DNA of 64,000 bases from Cohnella lupini. Its GTDB lineage: Bacteria; Bacillota; Bacilli; Paenibacillales; Paenibacillaceae. The notes under the pieces are model-generated. The model did no database searches. It was not told the DNA's origin and saw only the letters and a program-made list of their open reading frames with translations. Shown here piece after piece: positions 35,432 through 45,413 of the stretch (position 1 is its first letter; every line of letters starts with the position of its first letter). Location of the stretch: positions 186,001-250,000 of the forward strand of contig NZ_QRDY01000001.1 of NCBI RefSeq assembly GCF_003386205.1, written 5' to 3'. The translations under genes were made by a program, and so were the position numbers.

Positions 35432-36823
35432 ATGAGCAATCAAGCATCGGTATGGTTAAATAAAAGCAGGCGCCCCCGTCTGGAAGAAGGCCATCCGTGG
35501 ATATTCGCCAACGAGATCGCCAAGACGGAGGGAGAAGCGGTACCCGGGCACTTAGTCGAGGTGCGCGATCATCGCGGCCAGTCGTTAGGCACCGGTTATT
35601 GGAATCCGGCATCGCAAATCACCGTTCGAATCGTGGCTTACGGTCCGTTGGAACGGATGGATACGGACTTTTTCCGCACGCGGTTCTTAAGAGCAGCTTC
35701 CCATCGCTCCCGATTTCTGGGAGAAGACGTATCTTGCAGGCTTGTTTACGGAGAGGCCGATTTTCTGCCCGGGTTAGTCGTCGATCGGTTTAATGACATT
35801 CTGGTCGTGCAAGTATTGACTTTAGGCATGGAAATCGCGAAGGAAGAATGGCTTAAGGCTTTGATAGAAGTATTCTCGCCAAGCGGCGTTTACGAGAGAA
35901 GCGACGTCGGTGTGCGCACGCTGGAAGGGCTGGAAGAAAGAACCGGCGTTCTATACGGGGAATGTCCGCGGCACGTAGAGATCGTCGAGAACGGACTGAA
36001 GGTGCAAGTCGACATCGAGGGCGGGCAGAAAACGGGCTATTTCTTCGATCAACGAGAAAATCGGGCATCCATCAAGCCGCTGGTCAAGGGCTGGGGTGCA
36101 CGAAGCGGAATCAAGCTCGCCGAGAAGACGAACGACGAGGGCGTTAGCGAATGGATTCCCCTCAACGAGAAAGGGAGCCACGTGACGTTCCCTTATTGGG
36201 ACGGAGCGACCGTGCTGGAGTGCTTCGCGCACACGGGAAGCTTCACGCTTCACGCCTGCGATTACGGCGCCAAGAAAGTGACCTGCTTGGACATTTCCGA
36301 GCATGCCTTGCAGACGGCCCGTCATAACGTGGAGATTAACGGGTTCTCGGATCGCGTGGAGTTCGTGGCGGCGGATGCTTTCGAATACTTGCGTCAACAG
36401 GTTGCCGGTCGGGACGAGAGGCAGGTCAGGGCGAATGCCAAAGCCGCCGGAGTTAAGGTCGATACCTCCAAACCTCTCGTTGCGGAGGGAAGAACTTGGG
36501 ACGTAATCATTCTGGATCCGCCTGCGTTCGCTAAGACCAAGCGGGCGGTCGAGGGAGCATGCCGGGGATACAAGGACATCAACCTGCAAGCCATGAAGCT
36601 GCTGAACGAGGGAGGTTACCTGGTTACGGCAAGCTGCTCTTATCACGTTCGTCCCGAGCTGTTCCTTGAAACGATCCAGGAAGCGGCCAAGGACGCGGGC
36701 AAAATCATTCGGCGAATCGAGTGGCGAGGGGCGGGAAAAGATCATCCCCAGCTCGCCGGAGTCGAAGAGGGACACTACTTGAAATTCGGTATTTTCGAAG
36801 TTCGAAGCCGCAAAGAAATTTAA
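35432..36823 (+). CDS. RlmI-like rRNA (cytosine-C5) methyltransferase
   Basis: The 463-residue protein has an N-terminal PUA domain (HPWIFANEI) and a class I methyltransferase domain with the SAM motif ECFAHTGSFTLHA. A catalytic-loop LDPPAFAKTK and the TASCSYHV block with its conserved cysteine follow. These are features of RlmI, which makes m5C1962 in 23S rRNA. Two insertions, near residues 218-250 and 335-360, make it about 65 residues longer than RlmI. AAGGAGTGG precedes the ATG. It diverges from the cotransporter gene across 70 bp. Confidence 0.85.
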   Translation: MSNQASVWLNKSRRPRLEEGHPWIFANEIAKTEGEAVPGHLVEVRDHRGQSLGTGYWNPASQITVRIVAYGPLERMDTDFFRTRFLRAASHRSRFLGEDVSCRLVYGEADFLPGLVVDRFNDILVVQVLTLGMEIAKEEWLKALIEVFSPSGVYERSDVGVRTLEGLEERTGVLYGECPRHVEIVENGLKVQVDIEGGQKTGYFFDQRENRASIKPLVKGWGARSGIKLAEKTNDEGVSEWIPLNEKGSHVTFPYWDGATVLECFAHTGSFTLHACDYGAKKVTCLDISEHALQTARHNVEINGFSDRVEFVAADAFEYLRQQVAGRDERQVRANAKAAGVKVDTSKPLVAEGRTWDVIILDPPAFAKTKRAVEGACRGYKDINLQAMKLLNEGGYLVTASCSYHVRPELFLETIQEAAKDAGKIIRRIEWRGAGKDHPQLAGVEEGHYLKFGIFEVRSRKEI

Positions 36824-36876
36824 CTTCAAGCCTCCGATGTATTTGTTAAGAAAATGTTAGCAAATCGCGGAATGAT

Positions 36877-36949
36877 TTCCTCCCGTTTCGGGAACATTTC
36901 TAACGCCTCTGGATTATCTTTAAGGGTAGAGGCAGGGAAACGGGAGGAA
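36877..36949 (+). promoter_or_regulatory. Hairpin sequestering a ribosome binding site
   Basis: TTCCTCCCGTTTC (36877-36889) is the exact reverse complement of GAAACGGGAGGAA (36937-36949), which contains the GGGAGG ribosome binding site of the next gene. An inner GCCTCT/AGAGGC stem (36905-36910, 36928-36933) is nested in the 47-base loop. If transcribed, this leader would hide the site, as in translational switches or thermometers. No promoter was identified. Confidence 0.65.
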
Positions 36950-36954
36950 TGGAA

Positions 36955-37176
36955 ATGGTACACGAAGTCATTTTATTCGGGAAAAGGGCCGTGCCGCTCG
37001 AGAATAGGGCGAAAGCGCTGAGCAGCCGGAGCCGATTCAACAACCGAATGCAAGATATGAAAGGCGATCTGGAATTTCGTCGCAGGTGGAAGCACGTAAG
37101 CTGTATCGAGCTTTGGTCGGACGCCGCGATATTCAAATACGACGACGGCAGCAAGTGGTACATGAACATTTCGTGA
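36955..37176 (+). CDS. Small unknown protein under a 5' hairpin
   Basis: A 73-residue basic protein with no membrane segment or signal. The ATG at 36955 is chosen because GGGAGG lies 8 bases before it; the ATG at 36949 is too close. The C-terminal part, CIELWSDAAIFKYDDGSKWYMNI, shows strand-like alternation (shown here in outline only) with several aromatic residues. No family was recognised. A perfect inverted repeat covers the ribosome binding site, and a terminator follows the stop, so it is a self-contained unit. The function is unknown. Confidence 0.6.
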   Translation: MVHEVILFGKRAVPLENRAKALSSRSRFNNRMQDMKGDLEFRRRWKHVSCIELWSDAAIFKYDDGSKWYMNIS

Positions 37177-37189
37177 TTCGCCGTCGTCC

Positions 37190-37228
37190 GAACGCACCTA
37201 CCCGGTTACGGGAGGTGCGTTCTTTTTA
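37190..37228 (+). terminator. Intrinsic terminator before addB
   Basis: GAACGCACCT and AGGTGCGTTC form a 10-bp stem continued by CCCG/CGGG around GTTA, followed by five T. Confidence 0.9.
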
Positions 37229-37324
37229 TGCCGATGACCGAACGCCTGTGCGCCTATTGGCATTTGTGGTACAATTAACTCCATATGCGATCATGCCGAT
37301 CGGTGCGGGAGAGGGGTTGTCGAA

Positions 37325-40300
37325 ATGTCGCTTAGGCTGATAACGGGTCGTTCCGGAAGCGGAAAGACGCGCCTTTGTTTGGATGAAATTCGGACCAAGC
37401 TGCAGGAAGATCCGCTGGGTCCGCCGCTTATATTGCTAGTGCCGGAGCAGGCGACCTTTCAAGCGGAATTCGCGATGGCTACGACGCCGGGGTTGAACGG
37501 ATTCATGAGGGCGCAAGTGCTAAGCTTTCGCAGGCTCGCGTTCCGCGTTATGCAAGAGACCGGCGGATCGGCCGTCGTTCCCATACAAGACAATGGTAAA
37601 GCGATGCTTTTACATAAGGTTCTCGAAGCAAGAAGAGAAAGTCTCCGTTTGTTCCGGGGGGGCAAGGCGGAGTCGGGTCTGATTAGCCGAATCAACGATT
37701 TGCTTACGGAGATGAAGCGTTACGGAGTAAACGGGGACAAGCTGGCGAAGCAGGCCGAAGCAGTGGCGGCGAGAGCGCGATCAGGCGGCGAATCGCTGCT
37801 GCTCTCGGACAAGCTGCACGATCTGTCGTTGATTTATACAGAGATGGAGCGGCAATTGAGCGGTCATTGGCTGGATGGCGAAGATATGCTGGATTGGCTT
37901 GCCAAAGGGGCTTCCGAGTCCACGTTGCTGAATAACGCCGAAATATGGTTAGACGGCTTTCACGGCTACACGACGAGCGAATATGCCGTCGTGGAGACGT
38001 TGCTCCGCAAATCCGACAAGGTGAGCGTTACGCTGTGCGTAGATCGGCCTTACGGAGCGGGAGAACGTCCGGACGAGTTGGACGTTTTCCATCCGACGGC
38101 GGAAACTTCGGCGCAATTATGCGAGCTGGCTCAATCCGCCGGAATAGCATTGGAGCCTCCCGTGCTTCTCGAACCGGATATTTCACCGAGGTTCAAAGAC
38201 AGCCCGATGCTCGCGTTCATGGAACGAAATTGGGGTAACCGGCTAAGGTGGGATGGCGATACCGAGGTATTGCGGCCGGATCATGACCGCTGCGGGCTCT
38301 CGCTTCACGCGGCCGTCAATCGCAGAGCGGAGGCGGAAGCCGTTGCCAGGGACATGCTGTTCAGGGTCAGGGAGCGGGATTACCGTTGGCGCGATATGGC
38401 GATATTCGTTCGTAAAATGGACGATTATGCCGATTTGCTCGCGGCCGTGTTCGGAGACTATGGCATACCGTATTATTTGGACGGCAAAGCGGGCGTTTCC
38501 CATCATCCCTTCGTGGAATTCATCCGCTCGGCTTTGGAATGCGTGACCGGAGGCTGGAAAGCGGAAGCCGTATTCCGATGCGCGAAAACGGATCTGCTAG
38601 GAACGCCCGAAAGACGCGTTACCCGGGATGAAATCGATAGGCTGGAAAATTATACTTTGGCTGCGGGGATCGACGGATGGCGGTGGCACTCTAGGCAGTC
38701 GTGGTTCCCGCTGTATCGGGGCGATCTTGAGGAAGAGACGTCCGGCGTCGATGCGGACGAAGCGATGCAAGGATTGCTCGAAGTGCGCGACGCCCTTCTC
38801 CTGCCGTTGTTGGCTCTGGAGGAAGGGATGAAAAGGGCGGGCTCCATGAGGGACCTATGCGAGAGCCTGTACGAGTTTCTCGAGCGAACCGGCGCCGCCG
38901 ACACGCTCGAGAGCTGGAGCCGCGAAGACGAGCTGGCCGGCAAGCCGGGACGAATGGCCGTTCATCGCCCGTTATGGGACGGAGTCGTTCAATTGCTAGA
39001 CCAATTGGTAGAGTTGATGGGCGAGCAATCTCCCGATTCCCTCTTGTTCGCGGGTATGGTAGATTCCGGGCTGGAGGAGCTGAAGCTCGGCGCCGTTCCT
39101 CCGTCCCTGGATAGCGTGCTGATCGGAAGTCCGGAGAGGACGCGGTCCGATCGGATTCAGGTCGTCTATTTGCTAGGAACTAACGACGGCGTCATGCCGA
39201 TGCGGTTTCCCGAGAACGGATTGCTCGCCGAAGAGGAACGCGACAGATTGTCTGCATCGGGGTTGAAGCTCGCTCCGGGCTCTCGACGGCGGTTGCTGGA
39301 CGAAGCGTTCCTAGGTTATTTGACCTTGACGACGGCATCGCGCCATCTATGGATCAGTTACCCGCTGGCCGACGATGAAGGTCAAGGTCTCTTGCCTTCG
39401 GAATGGATAAGCAGGCTGAAGAAAAAGTTCCCTGGTATTCCCGTCCGAACGATAGCCGCGGAACCTCAAGAAACGCAGTCGGAAGAGGAACAGTTGGGCT
39501 TCGCGGCGCATCCGGGAAGGGCGATGACCCACTTATTGTCGAGATTGCGAAGCTGGCGGCAAGGGGAAGCCCTGTCTTCAGGTTGGTGGTCGGTGTATAA
39601 CTGGCTAAGGGAACAGGATAGCTGGAAGGACAGGCTAGGCTCCTTGATTTCTTCCTTGCACTATACGAACGAAGAGAAGCCGCTGGCTCCGGAGACGAGC
39701 AAATTGCTGTACGGAGATAGGTTGTTGGCCAGCGTGTCGCGGATGGAACGCTTCATCGCATGCCCGTTCCAGCATTTCGCGGTCCATGGCCTGAAGCTTC
39801 AGGAACGCCGGTTGTTCAAGGTCGATTCTCCCGATATCGGTCAGCTGTTCCATGCCGCGCTAAGGCAAACGACCGAGAAGCTATTTGCGGAAGGAGCCGC
39901 GGGCATGGATGCGATGCGGTGGCAGATCGAGGCCGCAGCCGCGGTGGACAGGCTACTGCCTCGCGTGCAATCGCAAATTCTGTTGTCCACGCAACGCCAT
40001 CAGGTGATGGCGCGCAAGCTGCGCGATATCGTCACGCATGCTTCGGCCGTACTGGGCGAGCATGCCGCGTTATCCGCGTTCAAGCCGGTCGGGCTCGAAC
40101 TGAGCTTCGGACCGAACGGATTGCTTCCTCCGCTATCGCTGCAATTGGAAGGCGGAAGCTGGATGGATATCGCCGGCAAAATCGATAGAGTAGACGCGGC
40201 GGAATCCTCGTCGGGGCTGCTTCTTAGAATCATGGATTATAAATCCAGCGCGATGAAGCTGAAGCTGGACGAAGTGGCGCACGGCTTGTCGTTGCAGATG

Positions 40301-40861
40301 CTGACGTACTTGGACGTCGTCGTCACGCACGCCCCTCACTGGCTGGGACGTGCCGCGAAGCCGGCGGGGGTGCTATATTTCCACGTGCAGAATCCGCTGC
40401 TGCTCACGCCGAACGGGATGGCTCCTGACGAAGCTAGGAATGCCTTGTTCCGCCAATACCGCATGCAAGGCTTGCTGGTCTCGGACGGGGAATCCGTCAA
40501 GCTGATGGACGAATCGCTGAATCAAGGCAACAAGTCGGCGGTCATTCCGGTAGAGTTCAAGAAGGACGGGACGTTCTCCGCCCGCTCGCAAGTCGCGAAC
40601 CGGAGCGAATGGGAAGTGCTGCGGGGCTCGGTCCGCTCGCAAATCCGCAAAATCGGCAAGCGGATCGTGGACGGGGACGTGGCGATTACGCCTTACAGGC
40701 TCGATAAGCGAAGTCCGTGCGCCTATTGCGATTTCCGTCCGGTTTGCCATTTCGACAGTCAAGTCGAAGGCAACGCGTATCAATCGTTAAGCAAAGCGGG
40801 AAGCCGCGAGCAATTATGGCAAAGACTGGCCGACGGCATCGAAAGGAGGGAACCGCATTGA
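37325..40861 (+). CDS. addB: ATP-dependent helicase/nuclease subunit B
   Basis: AddB pairs with AddA to resect double-strand breaks for recombination. The 1178-residue protein has an N-terminal Walker A GRSGSGKT (residues 8-15), a degenerate helicase body and a C-terminal nuclease. The iron-sulfur cysteines are visible: one in FIACPFQHF (about residue 813) and three in the cluster at about 1132, 1135 and 1141 (CAYCDFRPVC). The nuclease motif IMDYKSS is also present. GAGAGGGG lies before the ATG. addA overlaps its stop codon, so the subunits are cotranslated. Confidence 0.96.
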   Translation: MSLRLITGRSGSGKTRLCLDEIRTKLQEDPLGPPLILLVPEQATFQAEFAMATTPGLNGFMRAQVLSFRRLAFRVMQETGGSAVVPIQDNGKAMLLHKVLEARRESLRLFRGGKAESGLISRINDLLTEMKRYGVNGDKLAKQAEAVAARARSGGESLLLSDKLHDLSLIYTEMERQLSGHWLDGEDMLDWLAKGASESTLLNNAEIWLDGFHGYTTSEYAVVETLLRKSDKVSVTLCVDRPYGAGERPDELDVFHPTAETSAQLCELAQSAGIALEPPVLLEPDISPRFKDSPMLAFMERNWGNRLRWDGDTEVLRPDHDRCGLSLHAAVNRRAEAEAVARDMLFRVRERDYRWRDMAIFVRKMDDYADLLAAVFGDYGIPYYLDGKAGVSHHPFVEFIRSALECVTGGWKAEAVFRCAKTDLLGTPERRVTRDEIDRLENYTLAAGIDGWRWHSRQSWFPLYRGDLEEETSGVDADEAMQGLLEVRDALLLPLLALEEGMKRAGSMRDLCESLYEFLERTGAADTLESWSREDELAGKPGRMAVHRPLWDGVVQLLDQLVELMGEQSPDSLLFAGMVDSGLEELKLGAVPPSLDSVLIGSPERTRSDRIQVVYLLGTNDGVMPMRFPENGLLAEEERDRLSASGLKLAPGSRRRLLDEAFLGYLTLTTASRHLWISYPLADDEGQGLLPSEWISRLKKKFPGIPVRTIAAEPQETQSEEEQLGFAAHPGRAMTHLLSRLRSWRQGEALSSGWWSVYNWLREQDSWKDRLGSLISSLHYTNEEKPLAPETSKLLYGDRLLASVSRMERFIACPFQHFAVHGLKLQERRLFKVDSPDIGQLFHAALRQTTEKLFAEGAAGMDAMRWQIEAAAAVDRLLPRVQSQILLSTQRHQVMARKLRDIVTHASAVLGEHAALSAFKPVGLELSFGPNGLLPPLSLQLEGGSWMDIAGKIDRVDAAESSSGLLLRIMDYKSSAMKLKLDEVAHGLSLQMLTYLDVVVTHAPHWLGRAAKPAGVLYFHVQNPLLLTPNGMAPDEARNALFRQYRMQGLLVSDGESVKLMDESLNQGNKSAVIPVEFKKDGTFSARSQVANRSEWEVLRGSVRSQIRKIGKRIVDGDVAITPYRLDKRSPCAYCDFRPVCHFDSQVEGNAYQSLSKAGSREQLWQRLADGIERREPH

Positions 40862-43800
40862 AGCAAGGCAGGTTTTGGCCCGCCAAGCCGGCGAATAGCC
40901 GCTGGACGGACGAGCAATGGGCCGCCATAACGGCGGACGGTTCCAACCTTCTCGTCGCCGCGGCCGCGGGTTCGGGCAAAACGGCGGTGCTTGTCGAGAG
41001 AATCATATCCAGGATAGCCGACGAAGAAAGACCGTTGGACGTCGATGCGATGCTCGTGGCCACGTTCACGAAAGCGGCGGCCGCGGAGATGAAGGAAAGA
41101 ATCCGTCATGCCCTCGACGACGCGTTGGAGAGCAATCCGGAATCCAGACATTTGCGACGGCAGCTCGCGTTGCTTCCGAGGGCGTCGGTGACGACCCTTC
41201 ACTCGTTCTGCCTGGAGGTCGTCGAACGTTACGCTCCGTTAATCGAGCTCGATCCCGGATTCCGAATGGCTAACGAGACGGAAGCCGAACTGCTCCGGAT
41301 GGACACGCTCGACGAGCTTTTCGAGGAAAGATACGAAAGCGAAGGGGAAAAGGGCGAGTTAGCGGCGCTCGCCGACAGGTTCGGAGGAGAAAGAAGCGAC
41401 GAACCCCTTCATAGGCTAGTATTAGAGTTGCACGAATTTGCGGGAAGCCATCCATGGCCGGAACAATGGCTAAGGAGGACGGCTGGCGAGTTCCGGGATG
41501 CTCAATCGGACACGCTTCCGAAATCCCAATGGATCAAAAGCTTGCGCCAGGATGCCGCGTTGTTGCTGCAAGGAACGCTGCACCTGCTTCGGGGGGCGCT
41601 TCGCACGGCTCACGAGCCCGGCGGTCCGGAACCTTATATAGACACCCTATTCGCCGATATCGACGGATTGGAGAAGGTCGCGGCGGCTTTCGACGACGGC
41701 GGTTGGGAGGACTGGCAAGCCGCGGTGGCCGATATCTCCTTTGGACGGCTTAAACCGTGCAAAGGAGACGAATACGACGTCGCTCTTATCGAACGGGTCA
41801 AAGGATTGCGAGACGCCGCCAAGAAAGCGGCGGGCAAGCTTTCGGAAGAGTGGCTCGTCCGATCGCCGGAACAATACGCGTCGGAGCTTCGGACGCTAGC
41901 TCCTTCGATGGAACAGCTTGCCGAGCTTGCCATTCAATTCGGCGCGCGTTACGAGCAAGCCAAAAGAAGCAAAGGGCTGCTCGATTTCGGCGACTTGGAG
42001 CATTACGCGCTAAGAATTTTGCGTGATCCGTCCTCCACGCCGGACCGAAGCGTGCCGTCGTTGGCGGCGCAAAGCTTCGTCGACCGTTTCTCGGAAATTT
42101 ACCTGGACGAATACCAGGATACGAACGAGGTACAAGAAGCGATCGTTTCCCTGATCTCAAGGAAGGAACCGGGAAACGTATTCATGGTCGGCGACGTCAA
42201 GCAGAGTATTTATCGCTTCCGCTTGGCAGAGCCGGGATTATTCCTAGACAAATACAAAACGTACGAAGCTTTCTCGACAATCGGCGATATGTCCGGCGAG
42301 GCGCCCGCGGACGGCTTGCGAATCGATTTGGCGCGTAACTTCCGCAGCCGAAGGGAAATCGTGAACGCGGTCAACCATGTTTTCCGATTGATCATGCGCG
42401 AGCCCGTAGGGGAAATGAACTACGACGAAAACGCAGAGCTGATATACGGCGATGGATATCCGGATGCGGAGGAACCGAACCCGTATGGCGTAGAGATGAT
42501 CTTGATCGATTCCGCCGTCCCGGCCGCGGCCACGGAAGAGAAATCCGTTCCTCCGGCTGCGGAAGGCGACGAAGGCATGGAGTCTCCGGATGCCGGAGTC
42601 GCGGAAGAAACCGAGGATTTGGAATCCGCCCAGTTGGAAGCGAGAAGCATCGCGGCCGAAATTCGCAAGCTGATGGGGGCGGACGGGGAAGCTCAAACCC
42701 CGTTCATGGTTTACGACGGCAAAGCCAAGCTCCACAGACCGGTGCAATACAGGGATATCGTTATCCTGCTTAGAGCCGTTACCGCGCTCGCGCCTACTTT
42801 CATCGACGAGTTGAAGGCGGCGGGCATTCCCGCTTACGCGGACTTGGCGACCGGATATTTCGCGGCGACGGAAGTCGATATCGTGCTGTCTCTTCTCTCC
42901 ATCATCGATAATCCGCATCAGGACATCCCTCTTGCCGGAGTTCTGCGTTCTCCGATAGGAGGCTTGACGGCCGAGCAGCTGGCGCAGATTCGATTGGTCC
43001 GTCGATACGGCTCCTTCTGGGAGGCCGTGACCGATGCCGCCGCAGGTCGCGACGACGTCGATCTTATCAACGCCGAGCCTGAAGGATTAGGCAAAGCTTT
43101 GGCGGCGTTCGTAACGAAGCTCGGCGAGTGGCGCGATTTCGCGCGCAGGGAACCGCTTGGCGACCTGCTGTGGATGTTGTATCGCGAAACCGGCTATTAC
43201 GACTACGTAGGCGGATTGCCGGGAGGCGGACAGCGGCAGGCCAATTTGCGGGCGCTCGTCAACCGGGCCGTTCAATACGAGCGGTCCTCCCGTTTTCGCG
43301 GACTGTTCCGGTTTCTGCGTTTTCTCGGCAGGATGCGAGATACTGGCGCGGATCTCGGTGCCGCCCGAGCGCTCGGCGAGAGCGAGAACGTCGTGCGAAT
43401 CGTGTCGATACACCGTAGCAAAGGACTTGAATTTCCGGTCGTGTTCGCGGCCGGGTTGGCGCGGAACTTTAATCGGAGAGATCTTAACGGAGCCTTCCTT
43501 AAGCATAAGAAGCTTGGCTTCGGTCCGAGGGTCGTGGAGGAAGAGGCGCGCGTGGCCTATCCTTCGTTACCCCAGCTAGCGATTCGAAGGAAGCTGGCAG
43601 CGGAGATGCTTGCCGAGGAAATGCGCGTCTTGTACGTCGCCCTGACGCGTCCGAAAGAAAAGCTTTATCTGATCGGTACGAGCAAGGACGCGGCCAAGCA
43701 ATGGGAACAATGGAGCGAAACCGCGGCGATGGCGGAGGAAAGCCTTCCTACGTACTCCGTAGCGGCTGCGGGCAAGTATTTGGACTGGCTAGGTCCCGCG

Positions 43801-44730
43801 GCCGTGCTGGCAAGCAGGATGACGGATGCCGCGCGGAAGTGGACATGCCGGATCGTTCCGGCAACGGCTTATACCCGTCAAACGACGACGTCGTCCACGC
43901 GGACGGAAGAGGGAACGTTGTGGAATTCCGTGCTCGCCGGAGACAAGGTAGAAACGGAGGCATCGGCGGCGGCCGAGCTCGCAGCCCGTATTCTATCGTG
44001 GACTTATAAGGAAACGGCTGCTACGAAGGTTGCGGCCAAGACGTCCATTACCGCCTTGAAGAAACAATTGAATTCGAACTCGGATCGGATTTCGGCCCAA
44101 AACGAAGGCTGGACGGAAGCGGCGGAACAGCCGTTCGATCGACCGCAGATCGTTGCCGGGGAGACGTTCCGGCTACGGCGTCCGAGGTTTATGTCGGACA
44201 AACGGCTGACTCCGGCTGAACGAGGCACGGCATTCCATTTGGTCATGCAGCATCTACCCTTGAAAGAGGGAATCGGCGCCGAAGAAATCGCGGATTTGCT
44301 CGAAAGCATGGTAGAGAAGAGGATTTTGTCGCCGGAACAGAGAGCCGGGATCGATGGCGGAATCGTCGAGGCGTTCTGCCGAACGTCGCTCTACGGACGA
44401 TTGCGATCGGCTTCGAGGGTTTGGAGGGAAATCCCTTTTACTTACGGTATGGAGGCATCCGCGGTATATCCGGACGTCGACGACCCGCTTGCCGGGGAGA
44501 CCGTTATCATCCAAGGCGTAATCGATTGTTTGTTCGCGGAAGCGGACGGGCTCGTTCTGGTCGACTACAAAACGGATTTGCTTAAAGGAACGAGTGCCGC
44601 GGAAGCCGCGGAAATTCACCGTTTTCAAGTCGAAAAATACGGCGAAGCGGTGCAGAAGATTTTGGGTTTGCCCGTGAAGGAAGCTTATGTCTATTTCTTC
44701 GACGGCGGCCACGAGCTACGCTTGATTTGA
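40858..44730 (+). CDS. addA: ATP-dependent helicase/nuclease subunit A
   Basis: AddA is the UvrD-type 3'-5' helicase and nuclease of AddAB. The 1290-residue protein has Walker A AAAAGSGKT near residues 33-41, the DEYQDT motif at about 417-422, helicase motifs FMVGDVKQSIYRFR and VALTRPKEKLYL, and the C-terminal nuclease signature LVDYKTD near 1235. The start is the TTG at 40858, behind AAAGGAGGG and overlapping the addB stop as TTGA. A longer frame exists inside addB but has no site. An acidic low-complexity insert lies near residues 555-595. Confidence 0.96.
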   Translation: MKQGRFWPAKPANSRWTDEQWAAITADGSNLLVAAAAGSGKTAVLVERIISRIADEERPLDVDAMLVATFTKAAAAEMKERIRHALDDALESNPESRHLRRQLALLPRASVTTLHSFCLEVVERYAPLIELDPGFRMANETEAELLRMDTLDELFEERYESEGEKGELAALADRFGGERSDEPLHRLVLELHEFAGSHPWPEQWLRRTAGEFRDAQSDTLPKSQWIKSLRQDAALLLQGTLHLLRGALRTAHEPGGPEPYIDTLFADIDGLEKVAAAFDDGGWEDWQAAVADISFGRLKPCKGDEYDVALIERVKGLRDAAKKAAGKLSEEWLVRSPEQYASELRTLAPSMEQLAELAIQFGARYEQAKRSKGLLDFGDLEHYALRILRDPSSTPDRSVPSLAAQSFVDRFSEIYLDEYQDTNEVQEAIVSLISRKEPGNVFMVGDVKQSIYRFRLAEPGLFLDKYKTYEAFSTIGDMSGEAPADGLRIDLARNFRSRREIVNAVNHVFRLIMREPVGEMNYDENAELIYGDGYPDAEEPNPYGVEMILIDSAVPAAATEEKSVPPAAEGDEGMESPDAGVAEETEDLESAQLEARSIAAEIRKLMGADGEAQTPFMVYDGKAKLHRPVQYRDIVILLRAVTALAPTFIDELKAAGIPAYADLATGYFAATEVDIVLSLLSIIDNPHQDIPLAGVLRSPIGGLTAEQLAQIRLVRRYGSFWEAVTDAAAGRDDVDLINAEPEGLGKALAAFVTKLGEWRDFARREPLGDLLWMLYRETGYYDYVGGLPGGGQRQANLRALVNRAVQYERSSRFRGLFRFLRFLGRMRDTGADLGAARALGESENVVRIVSIHRSKGLEFPVVFAAGLARNFNRRDLNGAFLKHKKLGFGPRVVEEEARVAYPSLPQLAIRRKLAAEMLAEEMRVLYVALTRPKEKLYLIGTSKDAAKQWEQWSETAAMAEESLPTYSVAAAGKYLDWLGPAAVLASRMTDAARKWTCRIVPATAYTRQTTTSSTRTEEGTLWNSVLAGDKVETEASAAAELAARILSWTYKETAATKVAAKTSITALKKQLNSNSDRISAQNEGWTEAAEQPFDRPQIVAGETFRLRRPRFMSDKRLTPAERGTAFHLVMQHLPLKEGIGAEEIADLLESMVEKRILSPEQRAGIDGGIVEAFCRTSLYGRLRSASRVWREIPFTYGMEASAVYPDVDDPLAGETVIIQGVIDCLFAEADGLVLVDYKTDLLKGTSAAEAAEIHRFQVEKYGEAVQKILGLPVKEAYVYFFDGGHELRLI

Positions 44731-44794
44731 GCCTGCTCTTTAAATTCAACTTTTTGAGCTTGCCATACGGCAAGTACGCAGGAGGAAATTTTCC

Positions 44795-45409
44795 ATGTCG
44801 GATAACGTTCAAAGAAAAAGATCTTATGCGGCTCCCGTGCTATTCGTCATCATGGTCGTGCTCGTGACGATGATCATCATGGCTTATTCGAAGTACCTTC
44901 TGACCCGGCAGACCCACACGACGGATCAAGGGCAGCAACTTTCCGAGCAATACAAGTACGCGCTTATCTTCGCGAATCGGCTTCACGAGGGCTCCGAAGG
45001 CTTTCTGAACGCCCGAAACGAAGCGGAAAAATTGCGCGCGGCCCGTATGCTTGGTGAAGCGTCGATAGCATCTACGGAGTCGTTGGAATTGTTCGCGGAA
45101 GCCGAGCTGCTGTCGAACGGGAAGTCCGACGACGACAACCGCGAGGCGCTGACCGCGGCGATGAATGCCGTTATCGGGCCGGACAGCCTTATGGCGAGCA
45201 TCGGCGAGCATGAGGGGCCTCTAACCGACGAAGAGAAAGCTACCTTGACGGTCGTCCGCGACGGCGCGGAACGGATGAGGCAAAGCCTTAGCCGGTTTCG
45301 TCCGCCATCAGGCGAGGCCGGCTACCGCCAGATGATGACGATCGGGGAATGGATTCCGAGCGCAAATCAAGCCGGAGTCGAGCTCAAAGCTTTGTCTGCC
45401 CAATTATAA
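44795..45409 (+). CDS. Unknown single-pass membrane protein
   Basis: The 204-residue protein has a short basic N terminus, one membrane segment (about residues 12-31) and an outward, largely helical domain rich in Glu, Ala and Leu. AGGAGG precedes the ATG. It follows addA by 64 bp with no terminator between, so it may be the last gene of that operon. No family was recognised. The topology resembles small membrane-tethered sensors or cell-envelope proteins, but no function is proposed. A strong terminator-like repeat follows. Confidence 0.7.
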   Translation: MSDNVQRKRSYAAPVLFVIMVVLVTMIIMAYSKYLLTRQTHTTDQGQQLSEQYKYALIFANRLHEGSEGFLNARNEAEKLRAARMLGEASIASTESLELFAEAELLSNGKSDDDNREALTAAMNAVIGPDSLMASIGEHEGPLTDEEKATLTVVRDGAERMRQSLSRFRPPSGEAGYRQMMTIGEWIPSANQAGVELKALSAQL

Positions 45410-45413
45410 AGTT

